Shown here: positions 1-7,037 of the stretch, piece by piece | Numbering within the stretch: position 1 is the stretch's first letter | How the letters are laid out: every line of letters begins with the position of its first letter | Origin: Chlamydiia bacterium | Lineage (GTDB): Bacteria; Chlamydiota; Chlamydiia; Chlamydiales; Simkaniaceae | DNA length: 9,489 bases | NCBI GenBank assembly: GCA_020440405.1 | Contig: JAGROF010000001.1 | Span: 1 to 9,489 of the forward strand | Reading direction: 5' to 3' | Program-made: the position numbers and the translations under genes | Notes under the pieces: model-generated | Databases searched by the model: none | What the model saw: only the letters and a program-made list of their open reading frames with translations | What the model was told of the DNA's origin: nothing

Positions 1-2507
1 TCGCTGAGATCCCAGCGAATTCTTAGAGGTTTTCGGGGGCTTTTAAGCTCCAAATTTTTCCCGCCATAAAAAGCTCCATCAAGCGTTAGCCCGGGGCTAT
101 CGATTTGCATATCGAGTTGCTGCCGATCGCCCACTTTCCCCATTTCATAGTTAAGGTTTAATGTGGGGCCGATCAGATCTGGCAGTTGTCCTCGCGTCTT
201 AAAAAACACATCGGCGATTTGAGAAGAAAAGCTGCTTAAAGAAGCCTTAACTGTATCGGGAGAAGTGATCAGCTCAGAGGCTTTTCCTGTTCCAGAAAGG
301 GCTAGGGTCAACTTTCCTGCTTTTTGCTGGTTTTCTAAAGCTTCTCCTTCAAAATGGATTGTATGGCTATTTTTCTTTCCATCGAGATCAAAATCAATTT
401 CAACATCTTTAAAGTTAAAAGGATACCGATTAGCGGGATTGACCATCTCTAAGTCAGCAACTTTCCCGACTCCTTTGACAGACAATGCAGATAATGTCTC
501 CTCTTTCAAGGGAATTTGACTCGGTTTAATTTGGAGCTCTAGAGGGGTGGTTTTGACAAGAAGGGGATAGGCGTTATCTTTTGAAAGGATAGGGTTGAGT
601 TGGGAGGGTTCTAGTAAAAAATTGACCTGAATTCCTTTTTTTAGGATGAGGGTATGTTTTTCAATAGCAGCTGCAATGTCCCCTTTGAACTTGCGCCCAT
701 CGATTGAAAGGTCTAGAGGAGAAACTTCCAGCTCTTTATCGAAACTTGCACGCCCTGAGGCCTTGACACCCACTTGATCACCAAGAATCGCATATCCCCA
801 GGTTTGCTCATGGTAATCCAGAAAAGTGGAAATAGCAAATTGTGCGGACTCTAAAGAGGTTCCTTGAAGGGTCGCTTGTAAAGAAGGAAGAGAGGCAGCG
901 CCGAGCCCTAAAAGATTTTTCGATTCAATCGCTCCTGCATTGAGTGTCAGGTTAAAATTGGCTTTTTTAAAGACGAGCCCCTCTTTTGAAAGGGGAAGCA
1001 ATAAGGTATGGATAATCCCTTGAACAGGAAAAGGACGGGCCAGTTCTTTATAAAGCTTTGGCGTGATTTGATAAGAAAAGTTTGCAGGCTCGGTGAGGAC
1101 TGCATTGGTGTCGATTTTAAGAGATGTTTTCTCGAGGCTTAGAAGGGGCGTTTTTCCACTAACAGTGAACTGGTTTTCTGATTTTACAACTTTTCCAGAA
1201 TAAGTATTTCCTAGGTAGGTTACTAACGAAGATTTGTTGAAACTATCGATAAGTGCTAGAGGAAGGTTTTGAATATTTAGATCGAGCTGGGGAAAGGTCG
1301 GTTTTTTCAAGAGGTTTTGGATGGCCAAGGTTCCATTAACGGAAGAGGGAGCTTCTTTTTGATACCGCATCGCACTGCGGAGGGTGAGATTGATGAGTTC
1401 TCCCAAAGCGCTTGTTGAAAAATTCGCATTGAGCTCATTGACTTCAAGAATTTCTTGGACCTGAGTTAGAAGAAGTTGCCCCTTTGAAAAATAAAGGTTT
1501 CCCTCACCACTTCCCTTGGCAAGGTTGAGCTTTTGCTTCATAAGTGGAAGAGAAGCTTTTTCAATGCGGAGTTCTGTTTGAGCATCATTTTGAAGGACTA
1601 CCTCTTTAGAGAAAGTGTTAAAGAGAAGAGGCTTCACAGTCAGGGCAATCCTTCCAGGTGTCTCTAGGCGGAACACTCCCTCTTGATAGGTTGGCTTTAA
1701 ATCGACTCGTAAACGAGGGGAATTTACATCGCATGCAAGGCTCAGCCCCTCTGGGGTGGGAATCGATTGGAGCTGGGCATTGATCGTATCCCCAAGCAAA
1801 GCAAGAAGGAGCCCTTGGGACTTAGGGCGGATGAGTGCCACGATTTGATCTAACCCTTCAACCGGAACATTTGTAAAGGTCATTCCCCCTTCCCAAAGGG
1901 GAGATTGTTTCCCTTCTCCATAGAAATTTCCAAGTTGCTCATTTCTCCGTGCCTTTCCTTCCACTTTGAATGCAGAGGTTTTATCGAGTTCAAGATTGAC
2001 ATTGATGGCATAAATCGAAACGCCATTTTGAATCGTAACCCTTCCGTTTGAAAGGATCAAATGTCCTCGAAAGTCAGACCAAAATTCTCCTTTAGGCTTT
2101 TTGGCTTTTTTTCCCACTTCTTTTAGAGCTGCAACCTTTTCTTCAGAAACCTTAGGATAGGCAGAAATATGGAGGTTATTGATCTGAGTTTTTCCGACAC
2201 TTCCTCGTCGAAACAGGAGGTTCCAAAACGAGCAGTCACTTGTCAGGGTGTCAAATGTCAATAGAAACCCTTTGCCTTCCTGAAATTGCAGCGCATCAAT
2301 CTTTTGCTCTCCAAGCCAACTCAATTGAAGGTTTCGGACTGTGAGCGTTCCCCCTGTCTGATTTTCAACCCTTCGAATGAGAAACCGAGTGCCTGCATCT
2401 GAAGATAAAATTGTTGGCAGAAAGATAAGAAAAAGGAGAATCACTCCTACGCATCCGACAATGACTGTCCAGATCCATTTTTTTACTGCATTTGTTGACT
2501 CAGCCAT
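1..2507 (-). CDS. Large AsmA/TamB-like envelope protein, C-terminus cut by window edge
   Basis: An uninterrupted minus-strand frame runs from ATG at 2507 to the left edge: 835 residues with no stop, so the C-terminus lies outside. The N-terminus (MAESTNAVKKW) leads into one hydrophobic segment at about residues 10-30, an inner-membrane signal anchor with the bulk in the periplasm. The next part, with motifs such as SFWNLLFRRGSVGKTQINNL, has the 'layer by layer' style of AsmA-like proteins: a short beta strand, a loop, then an 'I..L.I' strand naming what the layer rests on. The rest is repetitive, beta-rich, Gly/Leu/Ser/Thr-rich and free of enzyme motifs. AsmA/TamB/YhdP relatives are thought to form long hydrophobic grooves that move phospholipid between the two membranes. 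The start has an AGGA ribosome site (2513-2516, 5 nt spacing) inside the 3' end of the Nudix gene, so translation is probably coupled. Family assignment is from fold style, not a decisive motif; another DUF748/DUF3971-type member is possible. Confidence 0.6.
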   Translation of the reverse strand, partial: MAESTNAVKKWIWTVIVGCVGVILLFLIFLPTILSSDAGTRFLIRRVENQTGGTLTVRNLQLSWLGEQKIDALQFQEGKGFLLTFDTLTSDCSFWNLLFRRGSVGKTQINNLHISAYPKVSEEKVAALKEVGKKAKKPKGEFWSDFRGHLILSNGRVTIQNGVSIYAINVNLELDKTSAFKVEGKARRNEQLGNFYGEGKQSPLWEGGMTFTNVPVEGLDQIVALIRPKSQGLLLALLGDTINAQLQSIPTPEGLSLACDVNSPRLRVDLKPTYQEGVFRLETPGRIALTVKPLLFNTFSKEVVLQNDAQTELRIEKASLPLMKQKLNLAKGSGEGNLYFSKGQLLLTQVQEILEVNELNANFSTSALGELINLTLRSAMRYQKEAPSSVNGTLAIQNLLKKPTFPQLDLNIQNLPLALIDSFNKSSLVTYLGNTYSGKVVKSENQFTVSGKTPLLSLEKTSLKIDTNAVLTEPANFSYQITPKLYKELARPFPVQGIIHTLLLPLSKEGLVFKKANFNLTLNAGAIESKNLLGLGAASLPSLQATLQGTSLESAQFAISTFLDYHEQTWGYAILGDQVGVKASGRASFDKELEVSPLDLSIDGRKFKGDIAAAIEKHTLILKKGIQVNFLLEPSQLNPILSKDNAYPLLVKTTPLELQIKPSQIPLKEETLSALSVKGVGKVADLEMVNPANRYPFNFKDVEIDFDLDGKKNSHTIHFEGEALENQQKAGKLTLALSGTGKASELITSPDTVKASLSSFSSQIADVFFKTRGQLPDLIGPTLNLNYEMGKVGDRQQLDMQIDSPGLTLDGAFYGGKNLELKSPRKPLRIRWDLS

Positions 2508-3040
2508 AAAATTCCTAGAATTGTTTTTGCATCTTGGATCTCTCCAGAGTGCACTTTTTGTCGTGCTTCCTCTAGAGAAAGGGTCAAGAGATCAATCTCA
2601 TCTGTATCATCTCCTACTAAAGGATCATGAACCAATTCTTTTGCGAGATAGAGATACAGGTATTCCGATAAAACTCCTGGTGCTGAATAAAATCCTGTTA
2701 GGGGAGTGATGTGAATCGCTCGCATCCCTGTTTCTTCACGAAGCTCACGCACGGCACAATCGATTGGATCTTCTCCTTTCTCCAACGTTCCGGCAGGAAG
2801 CTCGATTAAAATCTTTTGGGCGGCGCGGCGCCACTGCTTCACAAAGATAATCTCTCCTTCAGCGGTAATGGGAATAAGCGCAACAGCGCCAGGATGGAGG
2901 ATCAAGTCAAAGGTTTTAGTGAGTTGGTTATCAAAAGTCATTTCATCTTGAACCACTTCGATGATTTTCCCTTGGTGGACTTGTTTCCGTTTGACCGTTG
3001 CTGCACGCTCCCGCTTTTCTTGTGCTTTAGAATGACTCAT
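2483..3040 (-). CDS. Nudix hydrolase, ADP-ribose pyrophosphatase type
   Basis: 185 residues. A perfect Nudix box (G-x5-E-x7-R-E-U-x-E-E-x-G-U) spans Gly84 to Met106, with metal-binding glutamates in the RELREETGM core (Glu99, Glu102, Glu103). A proline 15 residues after the box (Pro121, in SAPGVLSE) is the family signature of ADP-ribose pyrophosphatases, which split ADP-ribose or related nucleotide sugars to AMP plus a ribose 5-phosphate product. The preceding VKQWRRAAQKILIELPAG is also typical of this subfamily (E. coli NudF/NudE-like). The protein should be cytoplasmic: there is no signal peptide, and the N-terminus is Lys/Arg/Glu-rich. It starts inside the last 14 bp of the GIN gene (AAGG-type ribosome site about 10 nt upstream) and its end overlaps the AsmA-like start by 25 bp, so all three are probably one transcript. 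The envelope context does not reveal its physiological substrate; ADP-ribose is the best guess from the signature proline. Confidence 0.9.
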   Translation of the reverse strand: MSHSKAQEKRERAATVKRKQVHQGKIIEVVQDEMTFDNQLTKTFDLILHPGAVALIPITAEGEIIFVKQWRRAAQKILIELPAGTLEKGEDPIDCAVRELREETGMRAIHITPLTGFYSAPGVLSEYLYLYLAKELVHDPLVGDDTDEIDLLTLSLEEARQKVHSGEIQDAKTILGILWLSQQMQ

Positions 3041-3671
3041 AAGAAAAAATCCTTCCCATACCTTCTACGTATTGATGCATTTTTTGGGGGGCTCCCATAT
3101 ATTGGATGTGCCCCCTTCCTAAAACCGAGCTATTCAAATCATCTGTCGCCCACACTTGTGCGACCCCTGCCCCTTGAATCGTTACCGTTGTCTTCTGTGT
3201 TTCAAGGCTTTCTCCCGCAAAAACCCCTTTCCCTTTAATGCAGATCGTTTGGTCATGGACCTTTCCTTGGAAAGTCGCTTGTGCATTGCCTTGAATGGTT
3301 GTGATCACTTGCTCAAAGTATAGGGTGCCTTCTAAAAGAGACTTTCCTTGAGAATGAGTCACAAGCCTTTTTCCTTTTAACTCATTAATATCGACGTGCA
3401 CCTCCCCGTCAAGAGAGATTTTTTCCAAATTCTTAACCGTCAGCTTCATCTGCAATGGGTCTGTAATACAAAGCGCCAGCACGCTGCCATGACTTTTTTG
3501 CAAAAGGTCTCCAATAACTTCGAGTTGGTTGACACTTCCTTGATGAATCTCCACCTTTCCTCTTCCCTCAAGAGAGATCTCTTTAATCTCTTCATATTGA
3601 AACAACTGCGACTCCACCTGTGCGAAGAGCGTTGCCATGGAAAATAAGAGTAACAATCTGAGACTCATCAT
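3027..3671 (-). CDS. Exported GIN-domain (DUF2807-like) protein
   Basis: 214 residues. A signal peptide is clear: MMSLRLLLLFSMATLFAQVES, cleaved near residue 21. The mature part is a run of short beta strands with repeated Gly-x-Gly turns (ISLEGRGKVEI, TIQGNAQATFQGKV, IKGKGVFAGES, VLGRGHIQYMG) and ends in the signature 'YVEGMGRI'. This is the pattern of the head GIN domain (DUF2807), a right-handed beta-helix-like fold of secreted or surface proteins in many Gram-negatives, often annotated as a putative auto-transporter adhesin, although most have no proven adhesive role. Two ATGs are adjacent (3671 and 3668); the AGGA at 3675-3678 lies 3 nt from the first and 6 nt from the second, so the second ATG is the more natural start. 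It is the first gene of the minus-strand operon, and shares its upstream region with the divergent cyclase. No catalytic residues are seen. Confidence 0.75.
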   Translation of the reverse strand: MMSLRLLLLFSMATLFAQVESQLFQYEEIKEISLEGRGKVEIHQGSVNQLEVIGDLLQKSHGSVLALCITDPLQMKLTVKNLEKISLDGEVHVDINELKGKRLVTHSQGKSLLEGTLYFEQVITTIQGNAQATFQGKVHDQTICIKGKGVFAGESLETQKTTVTIQGAGVAQVWATDDLNSSVLGRGHIQYMGAPQKMHQYVEGMGRIFSYESF

Positions 3672-3774
3672 GTTTCCTGAGAGTAGCTCTGCAAAAGATT
3701 TTATGCAATGTTTGGGTTTGCTCTAAAAACTCTCGCTCACTATACCAGAGATAGGAGCGGGGGAGAGTTCCCAA
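3672..3774. promoter_or_regulatory. Divergent promoter region between GIN operon and cyclase
   Basis: 103 bp separates the two divergent starts. Rightward, TTGCTC (3718-3723), a 17-bp spacer and TATACC (3741-3746) form a weak sigma70-type candidate, with purine-rich GGAGCGGGGGAGAG ribosome site just before ATG 3775. Leftward, TAAAAT (minus strand, 3698-3703) is a good -10 candidate 27 bp from the GIN start but has no convincing -35. A 7-bp inverted repeat AACTCTC (3728-3734) / GAGAGTT (3763-3769) flanks the rightward -10 and covers the ribosome site; at 7 bp it may be chance. Positions are read directly; promoter function is inferred. Confidence 0.4.
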
Positions 3775-5283
3775 ATGAAATTTCGTACGAAACTATTCTA
3801 TTCATTTATTGCTTTAGGGCTTATGAGCACTTTGCTTGCCCTCTTCATTATCTATGGAGAGGCCTCCCGACTCATATTTGAAGAAATTCGTGCCAAAATT
3901 CTTTCTCTAGTTGTTAATTCTGAACAACTTGTTAATCCTGAAATGGTCAAGAAGTATATTGCAAGCAATGGAGATCCCAATACTACCGCTTCCCACTCTC
4001 TCCGTAACGATCTCTTGGAAATTCGCGATATCAACCGTCGTTCTGACATTTACGTCGAGTATGTCTACCTCATCAAAAAATTCCCTGACTCCGATCACTA
4101 CTATTTTTTGATGGACATTGAATCTGGAGGAAAAAAGCTGCCGAGTCACTATGGAGATGCCTATCCTTCACGGATCGAGATTCCTCCAAAGATTTCAGAG
4201 CCTTATGTCACCACCCATATTTATTCAGACGAATGGGGAAGCTGGCTTTCAGGATATACACCAATCTATGATGATAAAGGACAGCAGCTCTGCATTCTAG
4301 GAATTGATATCCGAACAAAAGAGATCTTCATCGAACTCGAAAGGCTCCTTCTATATGGGTTAATTGCCTTTGTGATCTCGATCATTGTTGCGGTTGTCTT
4401 TGCCTACTTCCTCTCAAAACTCGTTTCCTCCTCATTGGGAATCCTTTGTGATACGGTAAAAAACATTGGAAAAGGGGACTTTTCCTGCCGCTCTCCTCTA
4501 ATGACGCGGGATGAGTTCAATGAGCTCTCCATTGCAATCAACCAAATGGCAAAAGGGCTGGAAGAAAGAGAACGGCTAAAGATCGGATTTGCCCGTTACG
4601 TATCCCAATATGCTCTCGAGGAAATTTTAAAACTTGATAAGCCCATTACACTTCAAGGGGAACGGAAAAAGGTCACTGTTCTCTTTACAGACCTTCGGGA
4701 CTTCACTCTTCTTGCAGAGGAACTTCCTCCGGAGGAAGTGCTGAACCTCTTGAACGAGTACTATGAAGAGATGATTGAAGTCATCTTCAACTATGGAGGA
4801 ACATTAGACAAGTTCATTGGAGACGGAATGATGGTCGAGTTTGGAGCCCCTCTTGAAGATAAGCTTCAAGAGCTTCATGCCGTCCTAGCTGCCGTTCATA
4901 TGCAGCTCCACCTCGATAAGCTTTCCGACAAGTGGGAAAGAGAAGGACGTCGACGGTTCGTCATGGGAATTGGGATTCATACAGGGCTTGCCGTCTTAGG
5001 GAATATCGGATCTGAAAGACGAATGGAATATACCGCTATTGGAGATACCGTTAACGTGGCTTCCAGGTTAGAGCGAGCTACAAAAAAAATTGACCGACGC
5101 ATTATTGTGTCTAAATCCGTTTATGAAAAAGTCAAAGACCACTTTACCTTTGAGGATTTAAAAGAGGTCGAAATCCCAGGGAGGAAGGGAATTATCCAAG
5201 CCTATTCCCTCGATCCTTACGCACAAAAAGACCTTCACCGTTTAGAAATGATCCATGACCAGCACACCCTCACCGAAGAATAA
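3775..5283 (+). CDS. Membrane-bound class III adenylate cyclase with periplasmic sensor and HAMP
   Basis: 502 residues; makes cAMP from ATP. In order: TM helix 1 (about 7-27), a periplasmic sensor of about 160 residues (28-190) with Cache-like closing strands (SGYTPIYDDKGQQLCILGIDI), TM helix 2 (about 193-213), a HAMP linker (about 214-266, ending near LEERERLKIGFARYVS), and the cyclase domain (about 295-480). The cyclase has both metal-binding aspartates (Asp306 in FTDLRDFT, Asp350 in DKFIGDG), the adenine-reading Lys346, Thr420 at the second specificity position, and the transition-state pair Asn427/Arg431 in IGDTVNVASRLE, so all catalytic positions are intact. The Lys/Thr pair indicates ATP rather than GTP and the class IIIb group, some members of which are stimulated by bicarbonate. 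The active form should be a homodimer controlled by the sensor through HAMP. The ligand cannot be read from sequence. The start is supported by a strong purine-rich ribosome site. The next gene lies 66 bp downstream on the same strand. Confidence 0.95.
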   Translation: MKFRTKLFYSFIALGLMSTLLALFIIYGEASRLIFEEIRAKILSLVVNSEQLVNPEMVKKYIASNGDPNTTASHSLRNDLLEIRDINRRSDIYVEYVYLIKKFPDSDHYYFLMDIESGGKKLPSHYGDAYPSRIEIPPKISEPYVTTHIYSDEWGSWLSGYTPIYDDKGQQLCILGIDIRTKEIFIELERLLLYGLIAFVISIIVAVVFAYFLSKLVSSSLGILCDTVKNIGKGDFSCRSPLMTRDEFNELSIAINQMAKGLEERERLKIGFARYVSQYALEEILKLDKPITLQGERKKVTVLFTDLRDFTLLAEELPPEEVLNLLNEYYEEMIEVIFNYGGTLDKFIGDGMMVEFGAPLEDKLQELHAVLAAVHMQLHLDKLSDKWEREGRRRFVMGIGIHTGLAVLGNIGSERRMEYTAIGDTVNVASRLERATKKIDRRIIVSKSVYEKVKDHFTFEDLKEVEIPGRKGIIQAYSLDPYAQKDLHRLEMIHDQHTLTEE

Positions 5284-5339
5284 TACCCCTTGCAATTTGT
5301 GAGCTTTTTTTTTAAAACAGGCAAAAAGTCTCTAACATC

Positions 5340-5343
5340 AAGG
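5340..5343 (+). promoter_or_regulatory. Ribosome site that fixes the start of the 4-TM protein
   Basis: AAGG followed after 6 nt by ATG 5350. The in-frame TTG at 5290 has no ribosome site and would add a 20-residue polar/Phe-rich extension just before the first membrane helix. A competing ATG at 5345 opens only a two-codon frame (ATG GCA TGA) overlapping the true start. Confidence 0.55.
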
Positions 5344-5349
5344 TATGGC

Positions 5350-5823
5350 ATGAAACAACAGACCATTAAAGCAATCGTTCGCCTTTCAAATTTTGGATAT
5401 ATTGCCGCTTGTATTATTCTTTATCTGATTGCCTTGTGCATTCTTGTGTCAGCTGTTTGGGGAATCCTTTCAGATATGCGCTCCGGCGCCTATACCGTCT
5501 ATAAACTTCTTGATGAAGTAGGGCTGATTGTCTTTTCTATGGCTGTCATTGATGTCGGGAAATATCTCATGCTTGAAGAAGTGATTCGGAAGGGAAATAG
5601 TGAGCTCCAGCCCTCGCAAACCCGGAAAACACTCACAAAATTTGCCATCATCATCGCCTCAGCACTTTCTCTAGAAGGGCTTGTCTTAACCATTGAGGTG
5701 GCCAAGCAAGACGTCACAAAAATTCTTTACCCTGTGAGCGTCCTGATTACCGCCACCATCTTTATTATTGGGATTGGGTTGTATCAGCTTCTAAACTCTC
5801 GGTCTGAGTCGAAGCCGCGATAG
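5350..5823 (+). CDS. Four-helix integral membrane protein, function unknown
   Basis: 157 residues from ATG 5350. Four predicted membrane helices at about residues 16-40, 54-74, 96-117 and 124-147, with short loops. The charged patches are distinctive: a DVGKYLMLEEVIRKGN motif just after helix 2 and SQTRKTLTKF before helix 3, both probably cytoplasmic. I recall similar small membrane proteins from proteobacteria carrying uninformative labels (for example 'general glycosylation pathway protein'), but I cannot name a function or a characterised relative, and no catalytic motif is visible. It lies 66 bp after the adenylate cyclase on the same strand, with no hairpin terminator between, so co-transcription is likely and a role as partner or regulator of the cyclase is possible. 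Its last 59 bp are also the coding end of the opposite-strand gene. Sure it is a real membrane protein; unsure what it does. Confidence 0.8.
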   Translation: MKQQTIKAIVRLSNFGYIAACIILYLIALCILVSAVWGILSDMRSGAYTVYKLLDEVGLIVFSMAVIDVGKYLMLEEVIRKGNSELQPSQTRKTLTKFAIIIASALSLEGLVLTIEVAKQDVTKILYPVSVLITATIFIIGIGLYQLLNSRSESKPR

Positions 5824-6409
5824 TAGGGTTAAAGTTCGCAATAAAGTTCTCGAGTTCGTCTTGTACCTTATCGTGGAGTTCTAAAGGGTAGGTCATCTCC
5901 ACTTTATACAGCACATTGCCAACAAGAACCAAGACCCCTGCGGTTTCCGTTGTTTGGTCATAGTGCTCATAATCAAGAGCAGGAAACGATTTAAAAACTG
6001 TTTTTTCCTTCCCGACAAGTTCTACTTTTCCAAGTTCTTTCATAATGACCTTAAGGGCCCCGCCTAAAACAAGTCCCTCGCCATACTTAAGCCACCCTGC
6101 AGGAAGGGTCGTATAACTAATGGAAAAACGCTTGTTTCCCTCAACAGCACAGATATATTCTTTATAAGGAAGAGACTCTTCCCCTCCAGGAACAGGGAGA
6201 TCTCGCATAACCGTTTTTGGCTTTTGAGGAAAAGCCGCTGAAAAGTTCTCTGCATCGGGAGCAAAAGTCTTCCATTTCTCAAATCCTAATCCTTTCTTCA
6301 CAACATGATGAAAGCCAACCTTTTTAGAAGGAACGTTTAAGTGGTTATAAACGTAATAACTTCCAAATCCAATGAATGCAAAAACTAGAATAAAAAAGAC
6401 TTTTCTCAT
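5765..6409 (-). CDS. Membrane-anchored hypothetical protein
   Basis: 214 residues from ATG 6409. A single hydrophobic stretch (MRKVFFILVFAFIGFGSYY, residues 1-19) is a signal anchor or uncleaved signal peptide; there is no lipobox Cys. The soluble part has a layout common among exported domains of the PsbP/DUF1795-like type: 'W..F.P....FSAAFPQKPK', then 'YICAVEGNKRFSISYTTLPAGW', then an amphipathic segment, 'YEHYDQTTETAGVLVLVGNVLYKVEMTY', and a final helix (HDKVQDELENFIANF). The C-terminal tail is Ser/Thr/Gln-rich and probably disordered. The family is not certain and no enzyme residues are seen. The start was chosen because GGGA lies 6 nt before 6409; ATG 6415 touches it and TTG 6421 lacks a site. 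It has its own promoter candidate and is separated from the PspC gene by a palindrome, so it is probably monocistronic. Its 3' end overlaps the 4-TM gene antiparallel. Confidence 0.8.
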   Translation of the reverse strand: MRKVFFILVFAFIGFGSYYVYNHLNVPSKKVGFHHVVKKGLGFEKWKTFAPDAENFSAAFPQKPKTVMRDLPVPGGEESLPYKEYICAVEGNKRFSISYTTLPAGWLKYGEGLVLGGALKVIMKELGKVELVGKEKTVFKSFPALDYEHYDQTTETAGVLVLVGNVLYKVEMTYPLELHDKVQDELENFIANFNPTIAASTQTESLEADTTQSQ

Positions 6410-6415
6410 GGTCAT

Positions 6416-6419
6416 TCCC
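6416..6419 (-). promoter_or_regulatory. Ribosome site fixing the start of the anchored protein at 6409
   Basis: Minus-strand GGGA lies 6 nt from ATG 6409. Using ATG 6415 would leave no spacing, and TTG 6421 overlaps it. The choice trims four or fewer residues and puts the signal anchor at the extreme N-terminus. Confidence 0.5.
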
Positions 6420-6436
6420 AATTAATTTTTGCAAGC

Positions 6437-6465
6437 AGTATATACAATTCCGATAAAAACAACAA
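6437..6465 (-). promoter_or_regulatory. Sigma70-type promoter candidate for the anchored protein
   Basis: On the minus strand TTGTTG (6460-6465), an exactly 17-bp spacer and TATACT (6437-6442; 5 of 6 against TATAAT) precede the start at 6409 by about 27 bp, giving a short leader that just includes the GGGA ribosome site. The -35 matches only the first three bases. Read directly from sequence; activity inferred. Confidence 0.5.
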
Positions 6466-6504
6466 CCGTCGTAAAAATTTTTACTTAATGCAATATGTTA
6501 AAAT

Positions 6505-6563
6505 AACCACAGAGAACACAGAGAAATAAAAAACTCTCTGTGTCCTCTGTGCTCTCGGTGGTT
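6505..6563. repeat. Dispersed-repeat-like palindrome, possible transcription terminator
   Basis: Left arm AACCACAGAGAACACAGAGA (6505-6524) pairs with the right arm at 6535-6563, whose complement begins AACCACCGAGAGCACAGAG; the first 19 bases match with two mismatches. The right arm also contains a second CACAGAG unit, so it looks like an internally duplicated arm, with an A/T-rich loop at 6525-6534. Motifs of this ACCACAGAGA.../...TCTCTGTGGT type are, from general memory, widespread in intergenic DNA of unrelated bacteria. The element lies between the 3' end of the PspC gene and the promoter of the anchored protein, both minus strand; as RNA it would make a long hairpin, so it could end the PspC transcript, though the following U-tract (ATTTTAA) is weak. 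No other copy is seen in this window. Confidence 0.7.
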
Positions 6564-6605
6564 TAAAAAATATTTAAGCTTGTCAGTAGCTATATTTTGA
6601 AGCTC

Positions 6606-7013
6606 TTAAACTTGATCTTCAGGTTTTTCTGGAATAATCACGATACCAATGAAATAGGCAATCAGAAGAGGAAAAAATCCAGTGAGTAACATTGCAAACA
6701 GCATAACAATGCGGACAATTGTCGCATCAATTTTTAACGCCTCCGCAATCCCTCCACAGATCCCTGCAATTTTTCGATTTCGAACCGAGCGATACAAACG
6801 TTTACATTCAAATTGAATGTAGGTAGGGGGGCCTAAAGGAATAAGCATCCAAGCAATAATATAGAGAACCAGGAGAGGAAGAACCCCTGTAAAGATACAA
6901 AGCATGACCACAATCAACCGGATAATGGTTGGATCTAAACTCAAAAGCTGTCCAAGGCCTCCACAGACACCTCCAATCTTCTTATCCCATCTATCTCGAT
7001 ACAAACGCTTCAT
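6606..7013 (-). CDS. Tandem PspC-domain membrane protein
   Basis: 135 residues made of two PspC domains in direct repeat: residues 3-59 and 72-128, aligning without gaps over 57 positions at 24 identities (about 42%). Each has the PspC signature: 'RLYR....KKIGGVCGG' (or 'RKIAGICGG'), a short amphipathic helix with LSLDPTIIR / LKIDATIVR, and a hydrophobic hairpin ending in IP. PspC of the phage-shock response is an inner-membrane sensor/effector of envelope stress; many PspC-only proteins exist outside that operon and have unknown roles. No pspA or pspB lies nearby here. The ribosome site (AAGG) sits only 2 nt from ATG 7013, which is tight, but no better start exists. It follows the RluA gene after 24 bp on the same strand, so probably shares its transcript. 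Confidence 0.92.
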   Translation of the reverse strand: MKRLYRDRWDKKIGGVCGGLGQLLSLDPTIIRLIVVMLCIFTGVLPLLVLYIIAWMLIPLGPPTYIQFECKRLYRSVRNRKIAGICGGIAEALKIDATIVRIVMLFAMLLTGFFPLLIAYFIGIVIIPEKPEDQV

Positions 7014-7037
7014 AGCCTTATTATGATCATTTAAGAT

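Noticed and set aside
265..519. Plus-strand open frame of 84 codons
   Set aside because: Lies wholly inside the AsmA-like gene on the other strand, has no ribosome site and no recognisable features.
2377..2709. Plus-strand open frame of 110 codons
   Set aside because: Antisense to the Nudix and AsmA-like starts; the Nudix box on the minus strand is decisive.
2816..3238. Plus-strand open frame of 140 codons
   Set aside because: Antisense to the Nudix/GIN overlap; composition is that of a mirror frame.
3592..3774. Minus-strand frame of 60 codons between GIN and cyclase
   Set aside because: Most of it overlaps the GIN start in another frame and covers the promoter region; no ribosome site.
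5301..5330. Terminator between the cyclase and the 4-TM gene
   Set aside because: A T9 run is present but lacks a GC-rich stem before it.
5290..5349. TTG-initiated 20-residue extension of the 4-TM protein
   Set aside because: No ribosome site; ATG 5350 has AAGG at good spacing. The T9 run in it is considered incidental.
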